Of a stretch of DNA of 64,000 bases, positions 21,052 through 31,589 are shown one piece after another. The DNA comes from Prochlorococcus marinus CUG1435. Its GTDB lineage: Bacteria; Cyanobacteriota; Cyanobacteriia; PCC-6307; Cyanobiaceae. Each line of letters opens with the position of its first letter. Within the stretch, counting starts at the first letter, position 1. A program made the translations under genes and the position numbers. Under the pieces are notes generated by a model that worked only from the letters and a program-made list of their open reading frames with translations, was not told where the DNA came from and did no database searches. The stretch is taken from positions 620,001-684,000 of the forward strand of contig JAEPLP010000001.1 of the NCBI GenBank assembly GCA_017644375.1. The letters are read 5' to 3'.

Positions 21052-22155
21052 ATGGTGTTATTAAGTAGAATCAAAAATAAACTAGGTATAAACTACAGAA
21101 AGAAAAGATGGCCCGGTCTAATCGAAGCTTACAAACAATATCTTCCGGTTACAAAGAAAACTCCTATTATTTCCCTAAATGAGGGAAATACTCCACTAAT
21201 TCTTAGTCACTCAATTAGCAATTTAATTGGAAATGGAACAAAAGTTTTTTTAAAATATGATGGTCTTAATCCTACAGGATCCTTTAAAGATCGAGGTATG
21301 ACCATGGCAATTAGTAAAGCAAAAGAAGAAGGCCGTGAGGCTGTAATTTGTGCAAGTACTGGAAATACTTCTGCAGCTGCAGCCGCTTATGCTTCTAGAG
21401 GAGGATTAAAACCTTATGTTTTAATCCCAGAAGGATTTGTTGCACAAGGCAAACTTGCACAAGCTTTGATGTATGGAGCTGAAATAATATCCATAAATGG
21501 CAATTTTGATAAGGCTCTTGAAATTGTTAGAGATTTATCCTCTGAACATCCCATAGAACTTGTTAATTCTGTTAATCCATATCGAATACAAGGCCAAAAA
21601 ACTGCTGCTTTTGAAATTATTGATGACTTAGGAATTACACCTGATTGGCTTTGTATACCAATGGGGAACGCAGGTAATATAACTGCTTATTGGATGGGAT
21701 TTAGAGAATATTCGAAAACAAAAAGAAATTTAAAATTACCCATTATGATGGGATTTCAATCAGAAGGATCTGCTCCATTAGTACAAAATATAATAGTTAA
21801 GAATCCAGAAACAATTGCAACAGCAATAAGGATTGGGAATCCTGTAAATAGGGAAAAAGCAAAAAAAGTAAAAAAAGAGAGTAAAGGAGATTTTCAGTCA
21901 GTTACGGATGACGAAATAATAAATGCTTATAAAATCCTTGCCAAAGAAGGAGTTTTTTGTGAACCAGCAAGTGCAGCCTCAGTAGCGGGACTCATTAAAA
22001 ATAAAAATAGAATTCAAAAAGAATCAACTATTGTTTGTGTCCTTACGGGAAATGGATTAAAAGATCCTGATTGTGCTATCAAAAATAATGATGCTGTATT
22101 TAGAAAAAATATTGAACCTTCATTAAAAAACATAACCAAAATATTAGGGTATTAA
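21052..22155 (+). CDS. thrC: Threonine synthase
   Basis: PLP enzyme that converts O-phosphohomoserine to threonine. The 367-aa protein has the PLP lysine K79 in [11 protein letters not shown], the phosphate-binding SSTGNTS-type loop ([19 protein letters not shown]) and the C-terminal block [12 protein letters not shown]. The length fits the shorter bacterial/archaeal ThrC class. It is the last gene before the probable replication origin and reads toward it. Confidence 0.95.
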   Translation: MVLLSRIKNKLGINYRKKRWPGLIEAYKQYLPVTKKTPIISLNEGNTPLILSHSISNLIGNGTKVFLKYDGLNPTGSFKDRGMTMAISKAKEEGREAVICASTGNTSAAAAAYASRGGLKPYVLIPEGFVAQGKLAQALMYGAEIISINGNFDKALEIVRDLSSEHPIELVNSVNPYRIQGQKTAAFEIIDDLGITPDWLCIPMGNAGNITAYWMGFREYSKTKRNLKLPIMMGFQSEGSAPLVQNIIVKNPETIATAIRIGNPVNREKAKKVKKESKGDFQSVTDDEIINAYKILAKEGVFCEPASAASVAGLIKNKNRIQKESTIVCVLTGNGLKDPDCAIKNNDAVFRKNIEPSLKNITKILGY

Positions 22156-22175
22156 AATCCAATAAAATAAGTGTC

Positions 22176-22184
22176 TGTGGAAAT
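22176..22184 (-). other. DnaA-box-like 9-mer
   Basis: Reads ATTTCCACA on the minus strand, one mismatch from TTTTCCACA. It is the outermost box, 21 bp after the thrC stop, and opposite in orientation to the other three. Confidence 0.45.
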
Positions 22185-22294
22185 CAAATAAAAACAAAAC
22201 TTTTTTGTTAATAAAGCTATAAAAAGTAATATTTTTTGTTGAGTAGTTTTTTTAATTTTAAGTAAATTTCATTTTATTCAACAAGTAAACATTT

Positions 22295-22303
22295 TTTTCC
22301 ACT
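22295..22303 (+). other. DnaA-box-like 9-mer
   Basis: Reads TTTTCCACT, one mismatch at the last base from TTTTCCACA. It lies within a T-rich run in the middle of the origin gap. Confidence 0.4.
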
Positions 22304-22346
22304 TTCTAAATATTCATAAATTGAGTAAGTAAGGCTTTAAATCAAG

Positions 22347-22364
22347 AATTCCACATTTTCCACA
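22347..22364 (+). other. Tandem pair of DnaA boxes
   Basis: AATTCCACA (22347-22355) directly followed by TTTTCCACA (22356-22364). The second is a perfect match to the cyanobacterial DnaA box. Direct abutment in the same orientation is typical of cooperative DnaA binding next to an unwinding element; the AT-rich stretch after 22380 is on the correct side. Confidence 0.65.
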
Positions 22365-22458
22365 GTTACTACTACTACTAAATATTTTTTTTTAATTTAA
22401 GTTTAGATATTAGAAAGAAAGAATAAAATAATTTATTGAATTTAATTTACGGAAAAAG

Positions 22459-22464
22459 TATATT
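22459..22464 (+). promoter_or_regulatory. Possible -10 element of dnaN
   Basis: TATATT located 28 bp before the dnaN ATG, preceded by an AT-rich tract without a clear -35 hexamer. Prochlorococcus promoters often show only a -10, so this is plausible but not proven in such AT-rich DNA. Confidence 0.3.
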
Positions 22465-22492
22465 GAATGTGTAAAAAAAATTCCAAATTCCA

Positions 22493-23650
22493 ATGGAGAT
22501 TATTTGTAATCAAAATGAGTTAAATAATGCTATTCAACTAGTAAGCAAAGCAGTTTCTTCAAGACCGACTCATCCAATTCTTGCAAATATACTTTTAACG
22601 GCTGATCAGGGAACAAATAAAATAAGTCTTACTGGGTTTGACCTTAATTTAGGAATTCAAACTTCATTTGATGGAACTGTTAAAAAGAGTGGGGCTATTA
22701 CGATACCTTCAAAACTGTTATCTGAAATAGTGAATAAATTACCTAATGAGACACCTGTTTCGTTAGAAGTAAATGATGATTCAGAGAATATTTTAATAAA
22801 AAGTGATAGGGGATCTTTCAATCTTAAAGGAATACCTTCTGATGATTACCCTAATTTACCATTTGTTGAAAGTGGCACCTCTTTAAATATAGACCCTAGT
22901 TCTTTTTTGAAAGCTTTAAAAGCTACTATTTTTGCTAGTAGTAATGATGATTCTAAGCAATTACTTACAGGTGTGAATTTTACTTTTAAGCAAAATTATC
23001 TAGAGTCTGCTTCTACAGATGGTCATAGATTGGCAGTTGCATTAATTGGTAATGAAGAACATATTGAAAATAAAGATGATTCTCATTCAAATGAAAGTGA
23101 TTTATCAGTAACTATTCCAACTAGATCTTTAAGAGAAATTGAAAAACTAGTATCTTTGAGAAGCTCAGAAAATTCAATCAAGTTATTCTATGACAAAGGT
23201 CAGGTAGTTTTTATTTCTTCAAATCAAATAATTACAACAAGAACCCTTGAAGGTATTTATCCTAATTATTCACAACTGATCCCTGATACTTTTTCTAATA
23301 TTTTTAATTTTAATACAAAAAAATTAATTGATGCGTTAGAGAGAATTGCTGTTTTAGCTGATCAACAGAGCAGCGTCGTAAAAATTAAATTGAATAATGA
23401 GGATTTAGCTTTAATAAGTGCAGATGCACAAGATATTGGCAACGCGAATGAATCAATACCTGTTTCTTACTCTGGAGAAGATTTCGATATTGCATTTAAT
23501 GTTAGATATCTTTTAGAGGGGTTAAAAGTTATTTCTTCTGAAAATGTTCTATTAAAGTGTAATCTTCCAACTACTCCTGCTGTGTTTGTTCCAGAAGATA
23601 ATCTCAGTTCTTTTACTTATTTAGTTATGCCTGTTCAGGTTCGTTCTTAA
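22493..23650 (+). CDS. dnaN: DNA polymerase III sliding clamp, beta subunit
   Basis: Ring-shaped processivity clamp. The 385-aa protein starts MEIICNQNELNNAIQLVSKAVSSRPTHPIL and contains three repeated clamp folds; conserved stretches include TDGHRLAVA near residue 180 and the C-terminal YLVMPVQVRS. Length is slightly above the E. coli clamp because of a polar insertion (about 195-205, rich in Asp/Ser/Asn). It is the first gene right of the origin and is followed 1 bp later by the PRC-barrel protein. Confidence 0.97.
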   Translation: MEIICNQNELNNAIQLVSKAVSSRPTHPILANILLTADQGTNKISLTGFDLNLGIQTSFDGTVKKSGAITIPSKLLSEIVNKLPNETPVSLEVNDDSENILIKSDRGSFNLKGIPSDDYPNLPFVESGTSLNIDPSSFLKALKATIFASSNDDSKQLLTGVNFTFKQNYLESASTDGHRLAVALIGNEEHIENKDDSHSNESDLSVTIPTRSLREIEKLVSLRSSENSIKLFYDKGQVVFISSNQIITTRTLEGIYPNYSQLIPDTFSNIFNFNTKKLIDALERIAVLADQQSSVVKIKLNNEDLALISADAQDIGNANESIPVSYSGEDFDIAFNVRYLLEGLKVISSENVLLKCNLPTTPAVFVPEDNLSSFTYLVMPVQVRS

Positions 23651-23651
23651 C

Positions 23652-24359
23652 TTGAAATTACCTAAAGAAATTTTATTAAGTGATTTACTACATTTTAGTG
23701 TTAAGGGAAATATGTCCCTTAATTATGGAATTGGTGAAAATGTTTGGATGCATCCTCCAGTCCATAGGATTTTAGGATGGTACTCTCGCCCTTCAAATTT
23801 TGATTTAAAACGAAATGTTTGGAGATTAAATCAAATCAGTCAAATAATAGACAATGATATTTATGTTAAGGGCGATCCAGCAATTTCTGATTTAGCAACT
23901 TTAAATAGGTTTCCAACTTTAATAGAAGCAAATCTGATAAATAAAAATGGCTCAAAAATTGGAGTTATTGCCGATTTTTTATTCGAAATAAAAACGGGGA
24001 TAATAAAGCATTATTTAGTATCAAGATCTAACCCTAAGATTCCAGGTTCTAGTAGATGGAAATTAAAGATTGAAAATATTAATGATCAACAACCTGGTTT
24101 AGTATTTTGTGAAAGTAATTCTTTAGATGATTTATTTTTAATAAAATCAAGTCTCAAAAATGAATTCATGCAAAAAGGAAAAAAAATCATTGATAGATTT
24201 GATGACATGAAAAATATAGCTTCTAATAGATTAGAGGATTGGCTTGAAGAAGATGAAGATATTAACCAAAACTTAGATTTTAAACATAAAAGTTTTTATA
24301 ATAACGATACAACATCAAGATCTTTTGTTGATAAAAAAGAAGATGACCCTTGGATCTAA
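23652..24359 (+). CDS. PRC-barrel-like protein
   Basis: A 235-aa soluble protein starting with TTG at 23652, 1 bp after the dnaN stop. The middle (about residues 75-150: LATLNRFPTLIEANLINKNG, IGVIADFLFEIKTGIIKHYL) has the beta-rich pattern of a PRC-barrel, a fold found in RimM and photosynthetic reaction-centre H subunit. The C-terminal part is acidic and low in conservation. Its place between dnaN and purL is, from memory, conserved in Prochlorococcus, but the function is unknown. Confidence 0.75.
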   Translation: MKLPKEILLSDLLHFSVKGNMSLNYGIGENVWMHPPVHRILGWYSRPSNFDLKRNVWRLNQISQIIDNDIYVKGDPAISDLATLNRFPTLIEANLINKNGSKIGVIADFLFEIKTGIIKHYLVSRSNPKIPGSSRWKLKIENINDQQPGLVFCESNSLDDLFLIKSSLKNEFMQKGKKIIDRFDDMKNIASNRLEDWLEEDEDINQNLDFKHKSFYNNDTTSRSFVDKKEDDPWI

Positions 24360-24362
24360 AGA

Positions 24363-26702
24363 ATGATAAATCTAGAAAATAATGATCTATATGATCTTAA
24401 TAAAGCATTAAAATTTGAAAATTTAACAACCAATGATTACGAAGAAATTTGCAAAAGATTAAAAAGAAAACCAAATAGGACTGAACTAGGTATGTTTGGA
24501 GTTATGTGGTCTGAACATTGTTGTTATAGAAATTCAAAACCATTACTATCTAAGTTTCCTACTAAAGGAAAAAATGTTTTGGTTGGTCCTGGAGAGAATG
24601 CTGGCGTTATTGATGTTGGAAATAATCAAAAACTTGTTTTTAAAATTGAAAGTCATAATCATCCCTCAGCAATTGAACCTTTTCAAGGAGCTGCAACAGG
24701 AGTAGGAGGAATATTAAGAGATATTTTCACAATGGGTGCAAGACCAATCGCTGTTTTGAATTCATTGAGATTTGGAAATCTCGATAATCCATCAAATGTA
24801 GATTTGCTTCGAGGAGTTGTATCAGGAATTGCACATTATGGAAATTGTGTAGGTGTTCCTACTGTAGGAGGTGAAATTGATTTTGATGATAGCTATTCTG
24901 GCAATCCTCTTGTAAACGTAATGGCTCTAGGTCTGTTGGAGACTAATGAAATTGTTTGTTCTGGAGCTAAAAATGTAGGTTCGCCAGTACTATATGTTGG
25001 TAATACTACAGGCAGAGATGGTGTTGGCGGCGCTAGTTTTGCAAGTTCAGAACTAACTACTGATTCATTAGATGATAGACCTGCAGTGCAAGTAGGTGAT
25101 CCATTTATTGAGAAAAGTCTCATAGAAGCCTGTTTAGATGCTTTTAAGACAGGAGATGTAATTGCAGCTCAAGATATGGGTGCAGCAGGCTTAACTTGCA
25201 GTACTGCAGAGATGGCTGCAAATGGGAATTTAGGTATATTTATTGATTTAGATTTAGTTCCCTCCAGAGAAGAGAACATGTCTCCATACCAATATTTATT
25301 ATCTGAATCGCAAGAAAGAATGTTATTCGTCGTAAAGGAAGAAAAAATTAATTGCCTTATTGAAAAATTTAATAAATGGGGTTTATACGCAAATGTAATT
25401 GGCGAAGTAATAGAGACCAATGAGGTAATTGTTTCTCATAAAGATAAAATTATTGCTCAAATCCCTACTTCTGCTTTATCTGATGATACTCCAGTAAATA
25501 TTAATAGTGTGATTAAAAATCCACCTGATGATTTGTTAAAGAAATGGGAATGGAATGAAAATACTCTACCAGCAATTAAAGAACAAAAAATTTTTTCATT
25601 GAAGGAAAAAAAGATTTTTTCTTACTCACAAATAATTTTAAAACTTCTCTCTAACCCATCAATAGCTTCTAAAAAATGGATTTACAAACAATATGACTCT
25701 CAAGTGCAGTCAAATACAGTTTTTAAACCCGGAAAATCAGATGCAGCAGTAATAAGACTAAGACAACAAAATGAAAAACATAAAAGCAAAGTATTTTCTG
25801 GTATTGCAGCTTCAGTTGACTGTAATAGTAGATGGGTTTCTCTTGATCCCTTTAGAGGTACTATCGCTGCAATTGCCGAATCTGCGAGAAACGTTAGTTG
25901 TGTTGGGGCTGAACCAGTTGCAATTACAAATAACTTGAATTTTTCCTCTCCTGAGACTGAAATAGGATATTGGCAACTTTCATCTTCATGTGATGCAATT
26001 ACTGAAGCCTGTAAAGCTCTAGAAACTCCTGTTACAGGAGGAAATGTTTCCCTTTACAATGAATCAAAAAATGCAGATAATCAAATTACTCCCATTAATC
26101 CTACACCAGTTATTGGAATGGTTGGGAAGATAAATAATGTTGAAAAAGCTATAAGTAGTGAATGGAAAAAAATTGGTGATCAAATTTGGTTGATTGGTTC
26201 TCATAAATCAGAGAAAACAATCGCAGCTAGTTCTTATCTTGAGTATTTTCACGGAGAAATTACAGGTCGTCCACCAAAAATAGATTTACCGGATGAAAAG
26301 TTTTGTCAGACTTTTTTAAGACAAGCGATTTTAGACAGATTTGTAGTTTCATCTCATGATATTAGTGATGGGGGTTTAGCGATAGCTTTAGCAGAGTGTT
26401 GTATTTTGTCTGCAAAAGGTGCAACACTAGAATTAGAAACAGAATTTAATAGAGATGATAATTTACTTTTTGCAGAAGGAGGGTCTAGGATTATTTTCTC
26501 AATAGATAGAACGAAAGAAAAAGAATGGCTTAAATATTTAAAAAATAATCAAATAAATTCTCAATCAAGTGTATATTTAAAAAAAATAGGATATGTTTCA
26601 AATGAAACTTTTAAGATGAAGATTAAAGATAAAAATATTTGCAATATTAAGGTTGAGGAATTAACCGAAAAATTTAATAATAGTATTTCAAGTCACTTTT
26701 AA
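24363..26702 (+). CDS. purL: Phosphoribosylformylglycinamidine synthase subunit PurL
   Basis: Makes FGAM from FGAR, ATP and ammonia supplied by PurQ. The 779-aa length is that of the small PurL of the PurS/PurQ/PurL complex, not the 1300-aa fused enzyme. Visible blocks are MFGVMWSEHCCYRNSK, the ATP region FKIESHNHPSAIEPFQGAATGVGG, AQDMGAAGLTCS and SSHDISDGGLAIALAE. It begins 3 bp after the PRC-barrel gene and precedes purF by 47 bp, giving a purine operon. Confidence 0.97.
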   Translation: MINLENNDLYDLNKALKFENLTTNDYEEICKRLKRKPNRTELGMFGVMWSEHCCYRNSKPLLSKFPTKGKNVLVGPGENAGVIDVGNNQKLVFKIESHNHPSAIEPFQGAATGVGGILRDIFTMGARPIAVLNSLRFGNLDNPSNVDLLRGVVSGIAHYGNCVGVPTVGGEIDFDDSYSGNPLVNVMALGLLETNEIVCSGAKNVGSPVLYVGNTTGRDGVGGASFASSELTTDSLDDRPAVQVGDPFIEKSLIEACLDAFKTGDVIAAQDMGAAGLTCSTAEMAANGNLGIFIDLDLVPSREENMSPYQYLLSESQERMLFVVKEEKINCLIEKFNKWGLYANVIGEVIETNEVIVSHKDKIIAQIPTSALSDDTPVNINSVIKNPPDDLLKKWEWNENTLPAIKEQKIFSLKEKKIFSYSQIILKLLSNPSIASKKWIYKQYDSQVQSNTVFKPGKSDAAVIRLRQQNEKHKSKVFSGIAASVDCNSRWVSLDPFRGTIAAIAESARNVSCVGAEPVAITNNLNFSSPETEIGYWQLSSSCDAITEACKALETPVTGGNVSLYNESKNADNQITPINPTPVIGMVGKINNVEKAISSEWKKIGDQIWLIGSHKSEKTIAASSYLEYFHGEITGRPPKIDLPDEKFCQTFLRQAILDRFVVSSHDISDGGLAIALAECCILSAKGATLELETEFNRDDNLLFAEGGSRIIFSIDRTKEKEWLKYLKNNQINSQSSVYLKKIGYVSNETFKMKIKDKNICNIKVEELTEKFNNSISSHF

Positions 26703-26749
26703 ACATGAAAAATATTTACCAAACATCAATATTTTTAAGAACTTAAGTT

Positions 26750-28210
26750 ATGTGCGGAATAGTTGGAATTGTTTCTTCAGATGATGTAAATCAACAAATA
26801 TACGATAGCCTTTTGCTTCTGCAGCATAGAGGGCAAGACTCAACAGGTATAGCAACTATGGAAAATACTATCTTCCATATACATAAGGCCAAAGGTCAGG
26901 TTAATACCGCTTATAGGACGAGAGATATGAGGAATTTAATCGGCAAAACTGGATTGGGTCATGTTAGGTATGCAACAAAGGGATCTGCAGAGAGTGTAGA
27001 AGAAGCTCAACCTTTTTATGTGAATGCTCCTTATGGAATAGTTTTGATACATAATGGTAATTTGACTAATACTAGAGATTTAGAAAAACAATTGTTCAAT
27101 ATTGATAAGCGACATACAAATTCTTCAAGTGATACTGAAATGCTATTAAATGTATTAGCGACAGAATTACAAGAACAAATTCATAATCAAAAATTAGAAC
27201 CTGATATTATTTTTGATGCAGTCAAATCTTTACATAAAAGAATTCAGGGATCATATGCTTCAATTGCACTAATTTCGGGACATGGTTTATTAGCATTCAG
27301 AGATCCTTATGGTATTAGACCTTTAGTAATAGGCAAAAGATTTTCATCAAATACAAAAAAAGAAGAGTGGATGGTTGCTAGCGAATCTCTAGTCCTTGAG
27401 AATAACGATTATCAAGTAGTAAGAGATGTAGATCCTGGAGAAGCTATTTTTATTAATATCAATGGAGAGTTTTTTTCTAAGCAATGCTCTGAAAATCCAC
27501 TTTTATGTCCCTGTTCTTTTGAGTATGTTTATTTAGCAAGGCCAGATTCAATTATGAATGGAATTTCCGTTTATAAAGCTCGTTTAAAAATGGGAGATTA
27601 TTTGTCTGAAACAATAAAAGAAACAATTAATTCTGGAGATATTGATGTTGTTATGCCTATTCCTGACTCTTCTCGACCTGCTGCTATGCAAGTTGCAAGA
27701 CAATTAGGTATAGAGTACAGGGAAGGGTTTTTTAAAAATAGATATGTTGGTAGAACATTCATAATGCCTGGTCAGCAGAAACGTAAGAAATCTGTAAGAC
27801 AAAAGTTAAATGCCATGAGTGCAGAGTTTAAAAATAAAAATGTATTAATTGTTGATGATTCGATTGTAAGAGGTACTACTTCAAAAGAAATTGTTCAGAT
27901 GGCTAGGGATGCAGGAGCAAATAAAGTTTTTTTTACATCAGCAGCACCTCCTGTTCGTTTTCCGCATGTTTATGGAATTAATATGCCTAATAGAGATGAA
28001 TTAATAGCTCATGACAAAACAATAAGTGAAATTGCTAATAAACTTGAAATTGATAACCTCGTATATCAAAGTGTTGAAAATTTACACAAATCCATAATAA
28101 GTGGTTCTAATGTTAAAGATTTAGAGATGAGTTGTTTTACTGGATCATACGTAACAGGAACAGTAAATCAAGAGTATTTAAATTGGGTTGAAAATGAATA
28201 TAAATCTTAG
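26750..28210 (+). CDS. purF: Amidophosphoribosyltransferase, E. coli-like type
   Basis: First committed step of purine synthesis: PRPP plus glutamine to phosphoribosylamine. The protein (486 aa) begins MCGIVGIV, so catalytic Cys2 is exposed by Met removal without a propeptide. The PRPP motif [14 protein letters not shown] and blocks [18 protein letters not shown] and [11 protein letters not shown] closely resemble E. coli PurF. The Bacillus-type propeptide and the Cys before the YGI segment that would ligate a [4Fe-4S] cluster are absent. The 3' end overlaps the following convergent gene by 4 bp. Confidence 0.96.
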   Translation: MCGIVGIVSSDDVNQQIYDSLLLLQHRGQDSTGIATMENTIFHIHKAKGQVNTAYRTRDMRNLIGKTGLGHVRYATKGSAESVEEAQPFYVNAPYGIVLIHNGNLTNTRDLEKQLFNIDKRHTNSSSDTEMLLNVLATELQEQIHNQKLEPDIIFDAVKSLHKRIQGSYASIALISGHGLLAFRDPYGIRPLVIGKRFSSNTKKEEWMVASESLVLENNDYQVVRDVDPGEAIFININGEFFSKQCSENPLLCPCSFEYVYLARPDSIMNGISVYKARLKMGDYLSETIKETINSGDIDVVMPIPDSSRPAAMQVARQLGIEYREGFFKNRYVGRTFIMPGQQKRKKSVRQKLNAMSAEFKNKNVLIVDDSIVRGTTSKEIVQMARDAGANKVFFTSAAPPVRFPHVYGINMPNRDELIAHDKTISEIANKLEIDNLVYQSVENLHKSIISGSNVKDLEMSCFTGSYVTGTVNQEYLNWVENEYKS

Positions 28211-30648
28211 TTGAGCAAATTTTTTATTCGAAAACAACTTTCAAGATGTTCTCCTTTGTCTAATTTTAAGAATTCAATTAAAAAATTTGTTTTATTAGCT
28301 TTGAAGTTTAATTTATCAAACTCTAACCTAGCTGATTTATTCTTATTTGTTTCAATATCAAGGAAATGATTGCTTGGCAAAATTTTGAGGAAGCAATCAT
28401 TTTTAAGCTGAGTTTTTTCGTTTAAATAACCCAAACTGTATTCATTTGCAAAATAAATTTCATTACTATTTATACAAAAGATTTTTCCTTGTCTAGAAAC
28501 TAAAAAAATATTTTCTCCATTTTGATATGGACAACAAGAAACAATCTTTTCAGTTGGTAAAAGTTTTGCAAGCATTAAACCTTGAGATTGTTTAGAAGTC
28601 GGTGCAAAAAATTTATTTGATAAATTAAATTTAAAAATTCTTCCTATTGAGGTTAGTATTATTAAATTTTTCTCTTCATTTGAAATAAATGAATCAATTG
28701 TTGTAATATTATTTTTTAATTTTGTAATTGAAAAAGATCTATTACTTTTAATCATATCTTTGTCAAATAAAACTTTTTTAAATCTTCCATCTGAATTCAA
28801 TATACATAAATAATTTTTTATATCTTTTTTAATTGAATGAAAATTCAATATTTCATTTGGATCAATATTTCCAAGAACTTTATTATCTAATTTAAAGTCA
28901 TTATTAATGTTTGATTCCCAATCAATGTGGAAAACTTTTCCTGTACAAGTGATTCCAATTATTTTTAAATTTTTATCAATATTGCATATAAATTTTTGTA
29001 TATTTTTATTATCAATAATTTTATTACCATCTTCAAAAGATTTTTTATAATTATTAAAAATTATTTTTCGTAAATATAATCTGTTGTCTATACATATTTT
29101 AGTTTTCTTGTTGATAAACTCCTCTAATATCTGCTTATTAATTGTTTCTAATTCTTTATTTTGATTAATATTTTTAAGTAGTTTCGTTTTTCTTTTGACA
29201 TTATATTTTTCCTTTAATATTATTAATTCTTCTTTAAGCAAGTCTAGTAATAATTTTCTTTCATTTAATAACTTTTGAAAATAATCTTTCTTTTCTTGCA
29301 TTTTTTTTATGTCTTCATTTATTTGATTTCTTTCCAGAGTTGTTAATTTTTTTAATGGCATATCTAATACTGAAGTTGCTTGTTTTTCTCTTAAATAAAA
29401 ATTTTCAATTAATTTTGATTTTGCTTCTCCAGGAGTTTCTGAGCTTTCAATAATCGCTATAACTTTTTTTATATCTTTAGTTGCTTTTGATAAACCTTCT
29501 AAGGTTTCTAGTTTTTCAATAGTATTTTTTAGAAAATAATTAGTTCTTTTTCTAATTGTTTCTTCTCTAAATTCAAGAAAATAGTTGAGATATTGCTTTA
29601 AGTTTAGTTGGACAGGTTTTCCTTTAATTAAAGCTAAAAATATTGCTCCAAAGTTTGTTTGTAGAGATGTTTTTTTATATAAATTTGAAATTACCAGTTC
29701 TGGATTAGAATCTTTTTTTAACTCTATTACAATTCTCATTCCATCTCTGTCACTCTCATCCCTGATATCTGAAATTCCATTAATTTTGTTTAAATTAACA
29801 AGTTCTGCTAGTTTTTCAATCCAACCTGCTTTGCTGATTTGATAAGGAAGCTCTGTTACGATTAGAGCCATTTTTTTATGTTTACCTTTGCCTAAATTTA
29901 TTTCTTCAGTATTTATAACTCCTCTTATCGTTATTGATCCTTTGCCTGTATTGTAAAGTTCCTCTATAGATTCATCATAAATTAATTCGCCTCCTGTAGG
30001 AAAATCAGGCCCTTTAATAAAGTTAGTTAGTTTTTTATCATTTATATCTTTATTTTCAATTAAAGCTATTAGACCATCTACTATTTCTCCTAGGTTATGA
30101 GGCGGAATATTTGTTGCCATTCCAACTGCAATACCTGACGATCCGTTCAATAATAAAAATGGAAGTTGGGCTGGAAGAACATCGGGCTCTTTTTGCGAAC
30201 CATCAAAGTTGTTTGAGAAATTTACTGTTTCTAATCCAATTTCCTCAAGAAATCCATCATGGGCTATTGGTGCTAGTCTGGTTTCGGTGTACCTCATTGC
30301 TGCGGGAGGATCATTATCTACAGATCCAAAATTGCCGTGACCGTCTAAAGAGGGATATTTAGTTGAAAAATTTTGCACTAGTCTCACTAGTGCGTCATAT
30401 ACTGCTTGATCTCCATGAGGATGATATTTTCCTAGCACATCTCCGACAACTCTCGCACACTTTCTAAATGGCCTGTCCGGTGTCAAGCCTAATTCATACA
30501 TTGCGAATAATATCCTTCTTTGAACAGGTTTAAGGCCGTCTCTTGCGTCAGGAAGAGCACGTCCAACTATCACGCTCATTGCATACTCCAGATAAGATCG
30601 TTCCATTTCTTCTTGGAGTGAGATAGAAGTGAATTTTTTCTTATCCAT
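28207..30648 (-). CDS. Type IIA topoisomerase subunit A, GyrA/ParC-like
   Basis: DNA-cleaving subunit of a type II topoisomerase. The catalytic Tyr120 is in [15 protein letters not shown], preceded by [12 protein letters not shown] and [16 protein letters not shown]. At the site equivalent to E. coli GyrA Ser83 there is Gln81. The C-terminal half (from about residue 500) is Lys/Asn-rich and degenerate as a beta-pinwheel, and I find no GyrA-box (QRRGGKG-like) motif. It may therefore be a ParC-type enzyme or a second GyrA paralogue; the missing box argues against a standard negative-supercoiling gyrase. Length 813 aa. Confidence 0.85.
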   Translation of the reverse strand: MDKKKFTSISLQEEMERSYLEYAMSVIVGRALPDARDGLKPVQRRILFAMYELGLTPDRPFRKCARVVGDVLGKYHPHGDQAVYDALVRLVQNFSTKYPSLDGHGNFGSVDNDPPAAMRYTETRLAPIAHDGFLEEIGLETVNFSNNFDGSQKEPDVLPAQLPFLLLNGSSGIAVGMATNIPPHNLGEIVDGLIALIENKDINDKKLTNFIKGPDFPTGGELIYDESIEELYNTGKGSITIRGVINTEEINLGKGKHKKMALIVTELPYQISKAGWIEKLAELVNLNKINGISDIRDESDRDGMRIVIELKKDSNPELVISNLYKKTSLQTNFGAIFLALIKGKPVQLNLKQYLNYFLEFREETIRKRTNYFLKNTIEKLETLEGLSKATKDIKKVIAIIESSETPGEAKSKLIENFYLREKQATSVLDMPLKKLTTLERNQINEDIKKMQEKKDYFQKLLNERKLLLDLLKEELIILKEKYNVKRKTKLLKNINQNKELETINKQILEEFINKKTKICIDNRLYLRKIIFNNYKKSFEDGNKIIDNKNIQKFICNIDKNLKIIGITCTGKVFHIDWESNINNDFKLDNKVLGNIDPNEILNFHSIKKDIKNYLCILNSDGRFKKVLFDKDMIKSNRSFSITKLKNNITTIDSFISNEEKNLIILTSIGRIFKFNLSNKFFAPTSKQSQGLMLAKLLPTEKIVSCCPYQNGENIFLVSRQGKIFCINSNEIYFANEYSLGYLNEKTQLKNDCFLKILPSNHFLDIETNKNKSARLEFDKLNFKANKTNFLIEFLKLDKGEHLESCFRIKNLLN

Positions 30649-30725
30649 TAGTGCTAAAAACCGAATATTTATTAATAAACTAAATTAAGACTAATAGGTA
30701 AACAAATATTTACCAGTATTCAAAA

Positions 30726-31589
30726 TTAATAAGATGCATTTATTTTGGTTTTTGCCAATATTACATCCTTTTGAATTTGTTCATTTTGTAAAAGAATTTC
30801 AGTTGATGTTTGCAATTTTTCTCCCCATAACTGTTCTTTTCTGTAATCGTAATTAACATAGTTAGGATTCTTAACTAATGCCTTTTGGGCTAGTTGAAGC
30901 GCTAAGTTAATATCTTTGGTTCTCAAACATGTTGCAAGTCCAAGTAATGGTTCAGAATTTTCCTCAATTGATATTGCCTTTTCAAAAAGTTTGATTGATC
31001 GATTTATATTGTTTTTTTCGAAATAAGCTAATCCTTGATTATTTATTGCTTGCCAGAAATCAGGTTTAATTTTTATTGATTTATCAAATAACTCAATAGC
31101 TCCAAAGTAATTTTTTTCCATTAATAAAATATTTCCTAATTGAAAAATGGCTTTATGGTTACTTGGTTCAATCCTTAATCCTTTTTCTAAAGCGTTCTTT
31201 GCATTTTTTTGTTGTAAAAGCTGTAAATAAATATTACTTTTAGCAAAGTATATTTCACTAAGATTTGAATTAATCTTTTCTGCTTTATTTAAAGAAGTTA
31301 ATGCTTTTTTGTATAGTTTGTTTGCTACCTGAACTTCAGATAAAATTAACCATAATTTTTCATTTGTTGAATTTATTTTTACAGCTAATTTTGCTAAGCT
31401 AAGGCTATCTTTAGCTAGTCCAAAATAAAGGAGTTGATATGCATTTTTTGCAATAGATAAACTTTCTTTTTGTAAATTTTTTTCCGTTGGGAAATAATAA
31501 TGAGGAATTATTGATTGAACTTTCTCTACTGTCAAAAAGCAATAACTGATCAAAGAAAGGTATAGTATTTTTTTTAAAACTTTTTTCAT
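30726..31589 (-). CDS. Exported TPR-repeat protein
   Basis: A 287-aa protein with an N-terminal hydrophobic signal or anchor (residues 6-28, ILYLSLISYCFLTVEKVQS) followed by about six tetratricopeptide repeats, for example NHKAIFQLGNILLMEKNYFG and FWQAINNQGLAYFEKNNINR. It is likely a periplasmic or luminal scaffold for protein interactions. Its start overlaps the queG stop by 4 bp (ATGA), so it is translationally coupled to that gene. It differs from the TPR proteins after guaA: no shared leader and no Cys-containing C-terminal cap. Confidence 0.85.
   Translation of the reverse strand: MKKVLKKILYLSLISYCFLTVEKVQSIIPHYYFPTEKNLQKESLSIAKNAYQLLYFGLAKDSLSLAKLAVKINSTNEKLWLILSEVQVANKLYKKALTSLNKAEKINSNLSEIYFAKSNIYLQLLQQKNAKNALEKGLRIEPSNHKAIFQLGNILLMEKNYFGAIELFDKSIKIKPDFWQAINNQGLAYFEKNNINRSIKLFEKAISIEENSEPLLGLATCLRTKDINLALQLAQKALVKNPNYVNYDYRKEQLWGEKLQTSTEILLQNEQIQKDVILAKTKINASY

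Larger units (their letters stand above)
22156..22492. other. Probable chromosomal replication origin (oriC)
   Basis: This 337-bp non-coding gap between thrC and dnaN is very AT-rich. It holds four 9-mers like the cyanobacterial DnaA box TTTTCCACA: one perfect at 22356-22364, one directly abutting it at 22347-22355 and two with a single mismatch at 22176-22184 (minus strand) and 22295-22303. Long A/T runs at 22381-22450 would suit an unwinding element. Prochlorococcus genomes are conventionally numbered from dnaN, consistent with an origin here. dnaA itself is not in the window. Confidence 0.75.
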
